From the NCBI GenBank assembly GCA_964527785.1, contig CAZGNO010000074.1, positions 1-18,195 on the forward strand: a stretch of DNA of 18,195 nucleotides, written 5' to 3'. Each line of letters starts with the position of its first letter. Within the stretch, counting starts at the first letter, position 1. The position numbers were made by a program, and so were the translations under genes. The notes below the pieces were generated by a model that worked only from the letters and a program-made list of their open reading frames with translations, searched no databases and was not told where the DNA came from. The stretch comes from JADJXV01 sp964527785. Lineage in GTDB: Bacteria; Bacteroidota; Ignavibacteria; Kapaibacteriales; UBA961. This document shows, piece after piece, positions 1 through 7,859 of the stretch.

Positions 1-50
1 TTTTTTATGTCATTGTATTATTTTGTAGGCGGCTCGGCGACTATCAGGAA

Positions 51-102
51 CTCAGAATGACAGCACTTTGATTTTTCAATTAATTCTGTCCCAGTATTTA
101 CA
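51..102. repeat. End of a palindromic intergenic repeat element, cut by the window edge
   Basis: This stretch is the reverse complement of 1437-1488 at about 46 of 52 positions. The match includes an exact 15-bp block (CTCAGAATGACAGCA) and an exact 20-bp block (ATTTTTCAATTAATTCTGTC). A third, more diverged copy in the same orientation lies at 1569-1618. It therefore looks like the terminal arm of the element present whole at 1437-1618, with the rest of this copy outside or decayed at the window start. No gene is visible in 1-120. Confidence 0.7.
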
Positions 103-120
103 ATATTGACTCTTCGAATA

Positions 121-1413
121 TTAATTCCCGATTTGTTGAAAAATCCGTGTGGATTCTTTTTCGAGTGCAAGTTTTAATTCTCGCACTTCGTCGCATACGG
201 GTACAAGTTCACGAATAAAATTTTCGAGAACACGTTTGTTATGATGAACTGCTTGGTCAATTCCTGCTACTTTTTCTTTGAGCCATTCGAGAAGTGTGAG
301 GCGTAGCGGCGTGTTTGAAAGTGTGGTATGAAGTGGGCGTTGGAGGATGGAATGGTCATCTTCAATTTGTTCTAAGAGAGTTTCGTATGCAAGTAGAATA
401 CGAATTTGCTCGAAGCCGTTGCCGGAGTTAAGTGCATTATTAATGGCATTAAATGATTTTTTAAACATCTGCACTTCCTCCGGAATACCAACTGTTGCAA
501 AAATATAGTACAGTTTTTCTACATCACCGGTGGTAGCAAGGGTGCGTCCATCCATAAAAGCAAGGGCTCGAAGAAGATCTAACGACTTTGCTTGGGTACG
601 GGGAGAAATATAAAAATCGCTGAATGCAGTCGCTGAATGCCCTTTAAACCGTTCACGCTGTGCTCGGTTTCGTGAGAATTCATAATGCCTGATGACCAAA
701 TTAGTAAAATAGAGCATTTCTGCGCTGATGGCAAACTTAAAACTCGTATCTGTTCCGGCGATCATCTGCTGTAATTTTTTGAGATGCGGGAACTTAATTT
801 TATTTTTAGGTTCAATGACTCTTCCGGAATGCTGGGAGTATTGTGCGGAAATTTTGAATTGGACTAAGGGGTCTTTATCAGGAAGAATAATTGATTTATA
901 GAGAAATCTATCCAAAATCGCCTCCGTCACTTCGCTTATTCTCAGATAGTTTGTTGCAGCAATTACGGTGTGTATATTCGCGGGTACATTCTGTACACCG
1001 CGTATCATTCGGCGTTCATTCAGAAGCGAAAGCAATGCTCTGAGTGTAAAATCATTTGCGTCAAAAATTTCATCAATAAACCCAAAGTCGCATTCTACGA
1101 GCGAGCCCTCAGTATTGTGATATATTTTCCCTATTTTCAGTTTCTCAATATCAAGTCCCCCAAAATAAGTATCCGGCTGCTGTTCTTTGGATGCCTGTAC
1201 TCGAAATATATTTGCACCTTCAAACATAGCAAACAATTGCTCTGCAAGTAACGATTTACCTACCCCTGTACGACTTTGCAGGAGTAAATGTTCACCCGTT
1301 AGAAAAGCACAAAACGCTTGTTGGATAATTTCTTCACGATTAATAACACGATGGGATACAAACTCGGCAGCACTTTTGAGATCAATGGCAAGTTTTTCGA
1401 GAGAAAAGTCCAT
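121..1413 (-). CDS. MoxR/RavA-like AAA+ ATPase
   Basis: A 430-residue AAA+ ATPase of the MoxR family, closest in style to the RavA branch. Visible motifs are a Walker A loop at residues 47-54 (SRTGVGKS), a Walker B stretch at about 109-115 ending in D114-E115, a sensor-1 segment at 149-155 (TVIAATN) and a likely arginine finger in L167-D-R-F170. The PDTYFGGLDIEKLK segment corresponds to the family's substrate-facing insert. The first Walker A glycine is replaced by Ser47. MoxR proteins are cytosolic chaperone-like ATPases that usually work with a von Willebrand factor A protein. No such partner is in the window, although the region downstream of the stop is cut off. The gene stands apart, 214 bp after the upstream gene, and is bracketed by repeat elements. 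Family assignment is firm; the target is unknown. Confidence 0.88.
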   Translation of the reverse strand: MDFSLEKLAIDLKSAAEFVSHRVINREEIIQQAFCAFLTGEHLLLQSRTGVGKSLLAEQLFAMFEGANIFRVQASKEQQPDTYFGGLDIEKLKIGKIYHNTEGSLVECDFGFIDEIFDANDFTLRALLSLLNERRMIRGVQNVPANIHTVIAATNYLRISEVTEAILDRFLYKSIILPDKDPLVQFKISAQYSQHSGRVIEPKNKIKFPHLKKLQQMIAGTDTSFKFAISAEMLYFTNLVIRHYEFSRNRAQRERFKGHSATAFSDFYISPRTQAKSLDLLRALAFMDGRTLATTGDVEKLYYIFATVGIPEEVQMFKKSFNAINNALNSGNGFEQIRILLAYETLLEQIEDDHSILQRPLHTTLSNTPLRLTLLEWLKEKVAGIDQAVHHNKRVLENFIRELVPVCDEVRELKLALEKESTRIFQQIGN

Positions 1414-1436
1414 AAATTTAATGGGTTAATTGATAG

Positions 1437-1618
1437 AATAAGTACTAAGACAGAATTAATTGAAAAATAAAATTGCTGTCATTCTGAGGGATTCTTAGAC
1501 CGAAGAATCTCCGCAATGCAAAACACAAATAAAGGGCTTAACAACATACAGAGATTCTTCACTAACGTTCAGAATGACAGGACATATAAAATTAAAATAA
1601 ATCTGTCATACAATTTAG
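1437..1618. repeat. MITE-like palindromic element with long imperfect terminal inverted repeats
   Basis: The left arm (1437-1488) and right arm (1569-1618) are inverted copies of one sequence, sharing the core TCAGAATGACAG and an outer TCTGTC block. Inside, GAAGAATCTC (1502-1511) pairs with GAGATTCTTC (1551-1560). The whole could fold into a long hairpin. It contains no credible reading frame. Intergenic repeats with a TGTCATTCTGA...GAAGAATCTC core are widespread in bacterial genomes (from general knowledge). It lies between the IgGFc-barrel gene and the MoxR gene and could also act as a terminator. The size and palindromic form suggest a non-autonomous mobile element; no target-site duplication was confirmed. 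Confidence 0.65.
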
Positions 1619-1627
1619 GAACGTTAA

Positions 1628-4051
1628 TTACCATCGAATTTTTGCACCGGCATGAAATGATATTTTAGAAAGATTCCAATCACCGTCGGTAATAATACTT
1701 CCTAAATAATACGTATACGTTCCTTCCATAAATACAGAGAATTTCTGGCTAACAGGATATGTAAACCCTATGCCGCCAATCCCAGCCAGTCGCACTGTTT
1801 TAAGTGCTAAAAGGGTTGAAATCGGCTCAAGCATTGTACGTTCGCCAGTTGAAGAATATACCAAATTATCGGGTATGAGAATTTCCTTTGTCACTTCTAC
1901 TGATTTTGAAAGGAGCAGTTCCCCTTGAAATCCACCCAGTATATAGACAGAACGATCAATATACCATTCTGCTGCCAAACCAAGCGACAGCGACACTCCC
2001 GACAAATGAAGCCAACGCGCCTCTTGGAATGGAACAATCAGCCCGGTATTAATGTCGCGCGTTTGCCCGATAACACTATCGGGTGCAATCAGAGTACCTC
2101 CTACATTACCTAACTCTACTCTCGCCGAAACTGCAAAATCCTGATTCATTCGTTTTGAGATCATACCCCCCAAATATCCGCCTGTTCCGCCAGCTGAACC
2201 AAATTCACCTAGAGCATGAACATCCCCGGTTGATGAAAAAGTCGGTGAGTGGAAACTCTGCCCAATAACCCCATACGCACCTACTTGCCACGTTTGCTCA
2301 GGCAGACATTCTTTGTTTTCTCCTTGGCAGAAATTATAATCAAACTTCTCAGTCTGATTATCAAATGTGTAACATACCGTAAAAATAGATCGGTTACCTG
2401 CTACATCAGTTGCTTGGAGTACCATTCGCCCCGGCTTACCTGTTTCGATTGGCTTAACCATGAAAGATGCCTGAGGCAACCCCTCTTCTATAAGTGGAAT
2501 GGCTGTTTGAAGTCCTTGTGCAAATAATACTTTTATTGATTTCAGACCTCTGTCGGTAGTTCTGTCATCGCGGATAATAACATTTATACGTCCTTGCAGG
2601 AGCTTCGACTCTCCGGCTGGAGCAATTGTATCGGGAACCGGTTCAATATCGAAAAATGACTGTCCGCCCATGTTGCCATATGCATCATACGCATCATCAC
2701 CATAACCGAAACCATAGGAATACATTCCGAACGGTTGCCCTGCAACAAGAGTGTGAGTCCCATACAACACTTGTATTTGAGCAATTGAATATCTACTGAG
2801 TCCGAGTGTTTCAAATATGGTAGAGTCAACCGGACGCGAATCGAGTCGCAGAGTTCCGATTGCTGCCGTCGGCACAACTACATTCACAAAGTGCCGCCAT
2901 TGTCCGCTTTTGGGAGTGGCAAATCTATATCCTTTTAAAAATTGCTGTGTAGGGCTGGCTAGAAGCATCATCGGGTCGCCAATCGAATCACCGTTCAAAA
3001 ATCCTTGAGAATATTGAGCTACAAGAACCGGATGGTCAGTTGTGATTTGAAGATGCTGACGTACCGCAGAATTTTCGTAGAATTGTCCCGCATCCAATGT
3101 AGCAACTAGGATAGAATTTTCGAATACTTTTGTTTTGTTATGCTCGGCAAGTACACGAATTGTATAGCGGGAACGCCCCTCCAACATCCCGATATAATAA
3201 TGGCTTCCCCATGCAGTGACAGGTGGCAGTTGTTCTACGAGGTGATTACAACCAACTATTCCTTCCGGCACATACGCACATTGATGTCCGCTGAATACTG
3301 CTATCTTTTTGTCGGCAGAAATACGGCTACCGGTTAAATCTGTGCGGCTGGATTGGTCGGTAAGAGATGTAACTTGATAGACATCGCCACGACGAAGTTT
3401 GACGCTAAAAGGAATTCCGGGAGGATGACGTTTGGAAGTTGTTATTGTAGGGACAATTGTTACATTTGTTTCATCTTCAGTAGCAATAATGGCAAACTGC
3501 GAGAGCAACCCCTCGGAATATTTATAGCCGATTGCCCTGTATTCTGTGCCAAGTACCGAAACTGGCAGTCCCAAATAAGTATCCGTTGTCTGCCAGCGGC
3601 TGTTCAATCCATAGACTGAGATAGGATTATCTGATACAACGTGTATTGCCAGTCGTTGTGTCATTTCCTCGCCCTTCACTTGGGCGGCAGGGTCTATGAT
3701 TAAATTTGTTACTGTACCCGCCACTATTTTCAGTTCACGTCTGAAGCCCAGCCCATCTATCTCCACCGATACTTTCGAGTCTGCACTTCCGGTTAGGAAT
3801 AATTCAAGACGAAGGTCATTCTTTGATTTAGGCGTTCCGAGAGGTAAATCTTTGTAGTTTCGCTGAAAACACAGCCAGAATTCTGTTCCTTCTGTAGTTT
3901 TTTCACGAATGTTTACTGCTCCCATTTTCTGACCGAAAGCAGATAAACTAAACGTTGCAGAGAACAGAAACAATACTGCAAGAGACGTTGCAAACTTTAG
4001 AATTTGAAATACAATTAACTTGTTTATTTTACTGTTGTGAAATACGTGCAT
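1628..4051 (-). CDS. IgGFc-binding-domain protein with C-terminal outer-membrane beta-barrel
   Basis: An 807-residue exported protein. Residues about 12-41 form a signal peptide ending near AFGQ. Residues about 53-478 form an IgGFc-binding N-terminal-type domain, with blocks TEGTEFWLCF, SVYGLNSRWQTTDTYLGLPV and SGHQCAYVPEGIVGCNHLVEQLPP. About 480-575 looks like a small Ig/FN3-like beta domain (ATDVAGNRS). About 585-807 has alternating amphipathic strands, glycine-rich turns and a terminal aromatic (GAKIRW), typical of an 8-strand outer-membrane barrel. The likely topology is a binding domain tethered to the outer membrane by its own barrel. Its N-terminal domain is roughly two thirds identical by eye to the neighbour at 4164-5549, so the pair arose by tandem duplication. 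It has no T9SS sorting tail. The ligand is unknown, and the domain name does not prove IgG binding in this organism. Confidence 0.85.
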   Translation of the reverse strand: MHVFHNSKINKLIVFQILKFATSLAVLFLFSATFSLSAFGQKMGAVNIREKTTEGTEFWLCFQRNYKDLPLGTPKSKNDLRLELFLTGSADSKVSVEIDGLGFRRELKIVAGTVTNLIIDPAAQVKGEEMTQRLAIHVVSDNPISVYGLNSRWQTTDTYLGLPVSVLGTEYRAIGYKYSEGLLSQFAIIATEDETNVTIVPTITTSKRHPPGIPFSVKLRRGDVYQVTSLTDQSSRTDLTGSRISADKKIAVFSGHQCAYVPEGIVGCNHLVEQLPPVTAWGSHYYIGMLEGRSRYTIRVLAEHNKTKVFENSILVATLDAGQFYENSAVRQHLQITTDHPVLVAQYSQGFLNGDSIGDPMMLLASPTQQFLKGYRFATPKSGQWRHFVNVVVPTAAIGTLRLDSRPVDSTIFETLGLSRYSIAQIQVLYGTHTLVAGQPFGMYSYGFGYGDDAYDAYGNMGGQSFFDIEPVPDTIAPAGESKLLQGRINVIIRDDRTTDRGLKSIKVLFAQGLQTAIPLIEEGLPQASFMVKPIETGKPGRMVLQATDVAGNRSIFTVCYTFDNQTEKFDYNFCQGENKECLPEQTWQVGAYGVIGQSFHSPTFSSTGDVHALGEFGSAGGTGGYLGGMISKRMNQDFAVSARVELGNVGGTLIAPDSVIGQTRDINTGLIVPFQEARWLHLSGVSLSLGLAAEWYIDRSVYILGGFQGELLLSKSVEVTKEILIPDNLVYSSTGERTMLEPISTLLALKTVRLAGIGGIGFTYPVSQKFSVFMEGTYTYYLGSIITDGDWNLSKISFHAGAKIRW

Positions 4052-4100
4052 TAGCGTTTGCGGGGAAAATAAGAAGTATAACGTTAGAATCTGTTTCCTG

Positions 4101-4116
4101 AAGTAAATATTTACTT
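4101..4116. promoter_or_regulatory. Perfect 16-bp palindrome, candidate operator
   Basis: AAGTAAATATTTACTT is a perfect palindrome about 50 bp upstream of the start of the gene at 1628-4051, inside a 112-bp intergenic gap. Its 12-bp core GTAAATATTTAC recurs at 14669-14680 upstream of the copper lipoprotein gene. A regulator-binding role is inferred from position and symmetry only; A+T-rich palindromes also arise by chance. Confidence 0.35.
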
Positions 4117-4163
4117 TTGACCGAAAGACCCTTCAGTACTTTGGAAATGAAAACAACAAAATG

Positions 4164-5549
4164 TTAGGGCTTAATTTCTCTAAATGCCTGACCGCCCATA
4201 TTACCGTAGGCATCGTATGCTTCATCACCATATCCAAAACCATAGGAACATATACCAAACGGTTCGTCTGCAACTATTGTGTGTGCACCGAATGATACTT
4301 GAATTTGACCAATTGAATATGAGGTATCGCCAAGTTTTTGAAATTTATACAATGAGAAATCAACAGGTTGTGAATCCAGCATAATGCTTTTAACGGCATT
4401 AGTCGGAATTGTTACATTTATATAATGCTTCCATTGCCCGGTCTTAGGAGTTGCGAATCTTTTTTCTTTCGTAAATTGTTCTACAGGGCTAACTAACAGC
4501 ATCATGGGGTCTCCGACCGAATCGCCGTCCAAAAAACCATGCGAATATTGAGCAACAAGAACAGGATGATCTGAAACAATTTGCAAATTTCGACTTACAC
4601 CCGAATTTTCATAAAACTGTCCTGCATTCAACGTAGCAACCAATTTAGAATCTTCATGTACTTTTGTATTATTCTGCGCAGCAAGGACACGTACAGTATA
4701 ATGTTTTCGACCTTCAAGCATTCCTATATAATAATTATTTCCCCATGTTTTTGTAGGTGGCAACTGCTCAACAAGATGATTGCAACCAACTACCCCTTGC
4801 GGAACATACGAGCATTGATGTCCGCTGAAAACTGCTATTTTTTTATCCGCAATGATACTGCTCCCAGTTAAATCGGGTGGCGTTGCTGTATCGGGCAATG
4901 AGGTTACTTGATATACATCTCCGCGCCTGAGCATAACTCTGTACGGCACTCCGGCAGGGTGTTTTTTAGACGTGGTTACTGTTGGAGTAATAGTCACATT
5001 AGTTTTGTCTTCGGTGGCAACAATTGCAAATTGCGAAAGCAGACCTTCACAATATTTATAGCCGGCTACAAAATATTCTTTTCCAAGTACAGAAACAGGT
5101 AATCCCAAGTATGTATCTGTTGTTTGCCAGCGGCTACTCAGACCGTACACAGCCACCGGATTATCCGAAATTACATGAACTGCCAATCTCTCCGGGATTT
5201 CTTCGCTTTTTACCAGTGCCGCACCGTCAATTATCACATTAGACACAGTGTCAGATGCTACATTCACGTCACGTTTGAAGTTAATCCCCTCAATTTCTAT
5301 CGAAACTTTAGAATTCTTGCTGCCCGTAATAAAAAGTTGAAGCTGGATATCATTTTTAGATTTAGGTACTCCCTGAGGTGCATCCTTATAATTTCTCTCG
5401 AAACATAACCAAAATTCAGTCCCCTCGTTTGTTTTTGCAGGAGAATTAGCCGCTTTAATTGGCTGTGAGCATATAAAACAGATACAAACAAGAAGCAACA
5501 TCATCGCTAATTGCTGCCTCAGATACAGTGGTTTAGGTTGAGTAATCAT
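4164..5549 (-). CDS. IgGFc-binding-domain protein, short secreted paralogue
   Basis: A 461-residue paralogue of the protein at 1628-4051. It has a signal peptide (about residues 10-34, ending near IKAAN) and an IgGFc-binding-type domain from about residue 40 to the C-terminus. It keeps the same blocks (NEGTEFWLCF, SRWQTTDTYLGLPVSVLG, SGHQCSYVPQGVVGCNHLVEQLPP, SYGFGYGDEAYDAYGNMGGQ). It stops just after the point where its neighbour continues into an Ig-like domain and barrel. It has neither a T9SS tail nor an outer-membrane anchor, so it is probably a soluble periplasmic or released protein, unless it binds its barrel-bearing sister. It begins 42 bp after the T9SS-tail gene and ends 112 bp before the paralogue, so the three may be co-transcribed. 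A lost 3' end is possible, but the stop is clean and the intergenic gap shows no barrel remnant. Confidence 0.85.
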   Translation of the reverse strand: MITQPKPLYLRQQLAMMLLLVCICFICSQPIKAANSPAKTNEGTEFWLCFERNYKDAPQGVPKSKNDIQLQLFITGSKNSKVSIEIEGINFKRDVNVASDTVSNVIIDGAALVKSEEIPERLAVHVISDNPVAVYGLSSRWQTTDTYLGLPVSVLGKEYFVAGYKYCEGLLSQFAIVATEDKTNVTITPTVTTSKKHPAGVPYRVMLRRGDVYQVTSLPDTATPPDLTGSSIIADKKIAVFSGHQCSYVPQGVVGCNHLVEQLPPTKTWGNNYYIGMLEGRKHYTVRVLAAQNNTKVHEDSKLVATLNAGQFYENSGVSRNLQIVSDHPVLVAQYSHGFLDGDSVGDPMMLLVSPVEQFTKEKRFATPKTGQWKHYINVTIPTNAVKSIMLDSQPVDFSLYKFQKLGDTSYSIGQIQVSFGAHTIVADEPFGICSYGFGYGDEAYDAYGNMGGQAFREIKP

Positions 5550-5591
5550 ACAATTATTTTATATAATTTATATTAAGGTGAACATCGTGAA

Positions 5592-6383
5592 CTATCGTAT
5601 TTTGAGAAAATATGAACTATAGAGAGTAGCATCTGTTTTCATAAACAAATAATATGCACCATTGGAAAACTCTCCTTCATTTGGTGTAAAATTGAAAAAA
5701 TAACTGCCTCGCGTTCGTGGTTCGGTTGGAAATTCCCGTACTAAACGTCCGACGAGATCGTAAATGTAAAAGCTGACATTTGTCGGTTGGTCAATAGTAT
5801 ACGGAATGCGGATAGTTCCCCAAAAAGGATTAGGTGAAGGGTAGCCGAGCCCCTCGATAAACTTTTGTTTAACGGGTGTATCGTTGAATGTAATTTTCCC
5901 CGATTCAAAATTACCAATTAGATTCGAATCATTGATAACGACTTCGGAAGGAGTAATTAATGCTTCATTACCCTCGCCTGCCAGACAGGTGATATAAAGT
6001 GTACAGATATTCCCATCGGCAATATTTTGTGCGTCAGTACACGATACTTTCAACGTACCGAGTTCAGCAAATACACTGTCGAACACAGTTGGCTGGGCAC
6101 ATTTTATCACATAATTTACATTTCCGCCAACGCTGTCTATTCTGAGGCGGTTTGCATTATAATCGAATACAATACGGATACTGCTTAGTGTATCTGCACT
6201 CACCGACCCGGACACAGCAATTGTTAAATGATCACCTTGACGAGCATTTGCACCGGCTACAGAAATACGAACTTCACCGGCATATATACCGTAAAAGTTT
6301 GCAATTGTCAGGATAAACAGTACGACTATTTTGTGTATATTTTTCAATAAAATGTGTTTCAAATCAATACCGGTCTTTCTCAT
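5592..6383 (-). CDS. Secreted protein with cohesin-like domain and T9SS sorting tail
   Basis: A 263-residue protein. I chose ATG at 6383 because it is followed at once by a signal peptide (hydrophobic core KIVVLFILTIANFYGIYA) and because a promoter-like TATATTTG lies just upstream. An in-frame ATG at 6539 would add 52 residues and bury the signal peptide. Residues about 37-168 look like a cohesin-type beta-sandwich (VRISVAGANARQGDHLTIAV, FDYNANRLRI). Residues about 177-263 are a type A T9SS/Por C-terminal sorting domain (YPSPNPF, then YDLVGRLVREF, then NGAYYLFMKT). The product should cross the outer membrane through the type IX system and be surface-attached or released. It is first in a minus-strand run with the IgGFc paralogues. 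The sorting tail is firm; the cohesin-like call is by pattern only. Confidence 0.82.
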   Translation of the reverse strand: MRKTGIDLKHILLKNIHKIVVLFILTIANFYGIYAGEVRISVAGANARQGDHLTIAVSGSVSADTLSSIRIVFDYNANRLRIDSVGGNVNYVIKCAQPTVFDSVFAELGTLKVSCTDAQNIADGNICTLYITCLAGEGNEALITPSEVVINDSNLIGNFESGKITFNDTPVKQKFIEGLGYPSPNPFWGTIRIPYTIDQPTNVSFYIYDLVGRLVREFPTEPRTRGSYFFNFTPNEGEFSNGAYYLFMKTDATLYSSYFLKIR

Positions 6384-6423
6384 TACAGTATAACTGAGGG
6401 TGGTTATTACGTTTCTTTCCAGA

Positions 6424-6458
6424 CAAATATACCAATTCATAAGAAGTCGGTAAAACAA
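6424..6458 (-). promoter_or_regulatory. Bacteroidota-type promoter candidate for the T9SS-tail gene
   Basis: On the minus strand, TATATTTG (6431-6424) matches the Bacteroidota -7 consensus TAnnTTTG exactly. TTG (6458-6456) stands 24 bp upstream, slightly further than usual. The inferred transcription start is about 33 nt before the ATG at 6383, which supports that start codon. Confidence 0.45.
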
Positions 6459-6629
6459 TACTTCATGGATTGACTGTAGAAACTCAAATTTTAACTTGTG
6501 CTTTTTTGGGGTTATCCGTAACTTCGTTTCGATTATCAACGATTCAACACGACGGCAACAGCAGTCTAAAGTATTACTTAGTACTATGTTAAGACCTATT
6601 TTTATGTAGTATTAAACAAGAAATATCAT

Positions 6630-7376
6630 ATGATATTCAATCAACATGAATTTGATATCCGACTTGAATGGGGATTGCACGGAGTTGAGCTTCTTGCTCC
6701 CATTTCTGATGTAGTAATTATTGTTGACATTCTTTCATTTTCAACAAGTGTGGATATTGCAACGGGCAATGGTGCAAAAATTTATCCATACAGGTGGAAA
6801 GATGAAACCGCAATTGCATATGCAGAGTCAGTCCACGCCGAACTAGCGGACTTTACCAGAAATCAAACCGATTCGTACTCACTTTCCCCAACCTCACTCG
6901 TAAGCATTCCAAAAAATACTTCACTTGTCTTACCATCACCAAACGGTTCGGTCTTATCACTATCCACAGGAAACACTCATACAATTTGCGGCTCGTTGAG
7001 GAATGCTAAAGCCGTAGCCACTTATGCAATGAAATTAGGAAAAACTATTGCAATCATTCCGTCTGGCGAACGTTGGCAAGACGGCTTACTGCGACCTTCA
7101 TTTGAAGATTTAATCGGTGCCGGTGCAATAATTTATTTTTTGAAGGGTAATTTATCACCTGAAAGCAAGGCAGCTTTATCAGCTTTTTTGAGTGTGAAAG
7201 ATAACCTGACGGATGAAATTATGCGGTGTAGTTCCGGAAAAGAGCTGATTGACAGAGGGTTTATCAATGATGTCTATTTGGCAAGCGAATTTAACAAAAG
7301 TAATACCGTACCTATTTTGCAGGACGGTGCTTATGTTGGAGTATATTTACCTGTCTCGACAAAAAGTGACAGTTAA
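6630..7376 (+). CDS. comB: 2-phosphosulfolactate phosphatase family protein
   Basis: A 248-residue soluble protein of the ComB family (EC 3.1.3.71), which removes phosphate from 2-phosphosulfolactate to give sulfolactate. The reaction was first described in coenzyme M synthesis and is found in many bacteria without methanogenesis. Family blocks are VDILSFSTSVDIATGNGAK at 32-50, LPSPNGS at 101-107, CGSLRNAKAVA at 120-130 and PSFEDLIGAGAI at 156-167. The length is normal for the family. It is transcribed divergently from the T9SS-tail gene. No other sulfolactate or coenzyme M gene is nearby, so the substrate in this organism is not fixed by context. The start follows an A+T-rich leader with no clear Shine-Dalgarno sequence, as is usual in this phylum. 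Confidence 0.85.
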   Translation: MIFNQHEFDIRLEWGLHGVELLAPISDVVIIVDILSFSTSVDIATGNGAKIYPYRWKDETAIAYAESVHAELADFTRNQTDSYSLSPTSLVSIPKNTSLVLPSPNGSVLSLSTGNTHTICGSLRNAKAVATYAMKLGKTIAIIPSGERWQDGLLRPSFEDLIGAGAIIYFLKGNLSPESKAALSAFLSVKDNLTDEIMRCSSGKELIDRGFINDVYLASEFNKSNTVPILQDGAYVGVYLPVSTKSDS

Positions 7377-7400
7377 ACTGATTCTTCACAATAAATTATT

Positions 7401-7826
7401 ATGATTCTCTGACAATTTTTGTGGTAGTATATACCCCCCCCTCGTTCCCCTTTAACAAGGGGATGACGTATATTGCTGTTATTTCAATTATTTATCTTAT
7501 CTCCCCCTTGTTAAAGCAGGGCTGTTAAGTTCTGATTTGAATATAAAATCATCAATTGTGCTGCCCCATCGGGGCAACATATCGGTAGAAAACATATTCA
7601 TCGCTTCCTGTAAAGTTCCGTCAGGAACGTAATATAGTAACATTGCTGGTACAGTGTCGCCCCGAAGGGACTTGAAGACTCAGGGGAACCTCTATTTCTA
7701 CCGATATATTCTCCCTACTGGAGATACAACAATCTGTCACCTTTAGAAAAACAGCCCTGCTTGTTAAAGGGGGACTAAGGGGGATTTCTGCGTTTGCTGA
7801 AATCACAAAAATTGTGAGAGAACCAT
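7401..7826. repeat. Composite nested palindromic repeat filling the comB-GNAT gap
   Basis: The gene-free stretch 7377-7949 is occupied by nested inverted repeats. The outer arms are 7401-7423 and 7804-7826 (core ACAATTTTTGTG, 21 of 23 matching in inverted orientation). The middle arms are 7503-7526 and 7750-7773 (CCCCC plus GCAGGGCTGTT with an 8-bp core). The inner arms are 7576-7591 and 7695-7710 (ATATCGGTAGAAA). Extra hairpins include GCCCCATCGGGGC at 7563-7575, CCCCTTTAACAAGGGG at 7447-7462, and a further GGGGGACTAAGGGGGAT block at 7769-7785. Similar G/C-rich palindromes are common as REP/MITE-type repeats in other bacteria. No transposase or credible coding sequence is present inside. Confidence 0.7.
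7563..7710. repeat. Inner repeat module with ATATCGGTAGAAA arms
   Basis: The innermost unit of the composite starts with a GCCCCATCGGGGC hairpin followed by AACATATCGGTAGAAA (7576-7591). It ends with TTTCTACCGATATATT (7695-7710), the inverse at 15 of 16 positions. Between them lies a second CGCCCCGAAGGGAC hairpin-like block (7658-7671). This pairing of a G/C hairpin with a CTACCGATAT arm is the kind of repeat often seen in many copies per genome, though copy number cannot be seen here. Confidence 0.6.
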
Positions 7827-7859
7827 TTTACTAGTTAATTCCAATAATATTCTTACCCT

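Noticed and set aside
1628..5549. T9SS sorting tails on the IgGFc-domain proteins.
   Set aside because: One protein ends in a barrel and the other at the end of the IgGFc domain. Neither has the PNPF/GR/GxY pattern seen in the neighbour.
6384..6539. In-frame N-terminal extension of the T9SS-tail protein (52 more residues).
   Set aside because: It would bury the signal peptide, it has no signal-like or domain character, and a promoter-like TATATTTG lies inside it.
7621..7806. Short open frame inside the nested repeat region.
   Set aside because: It consists of inverted-repeat sequence, has no start context or family resemblance, and is a by-product of the repeats.
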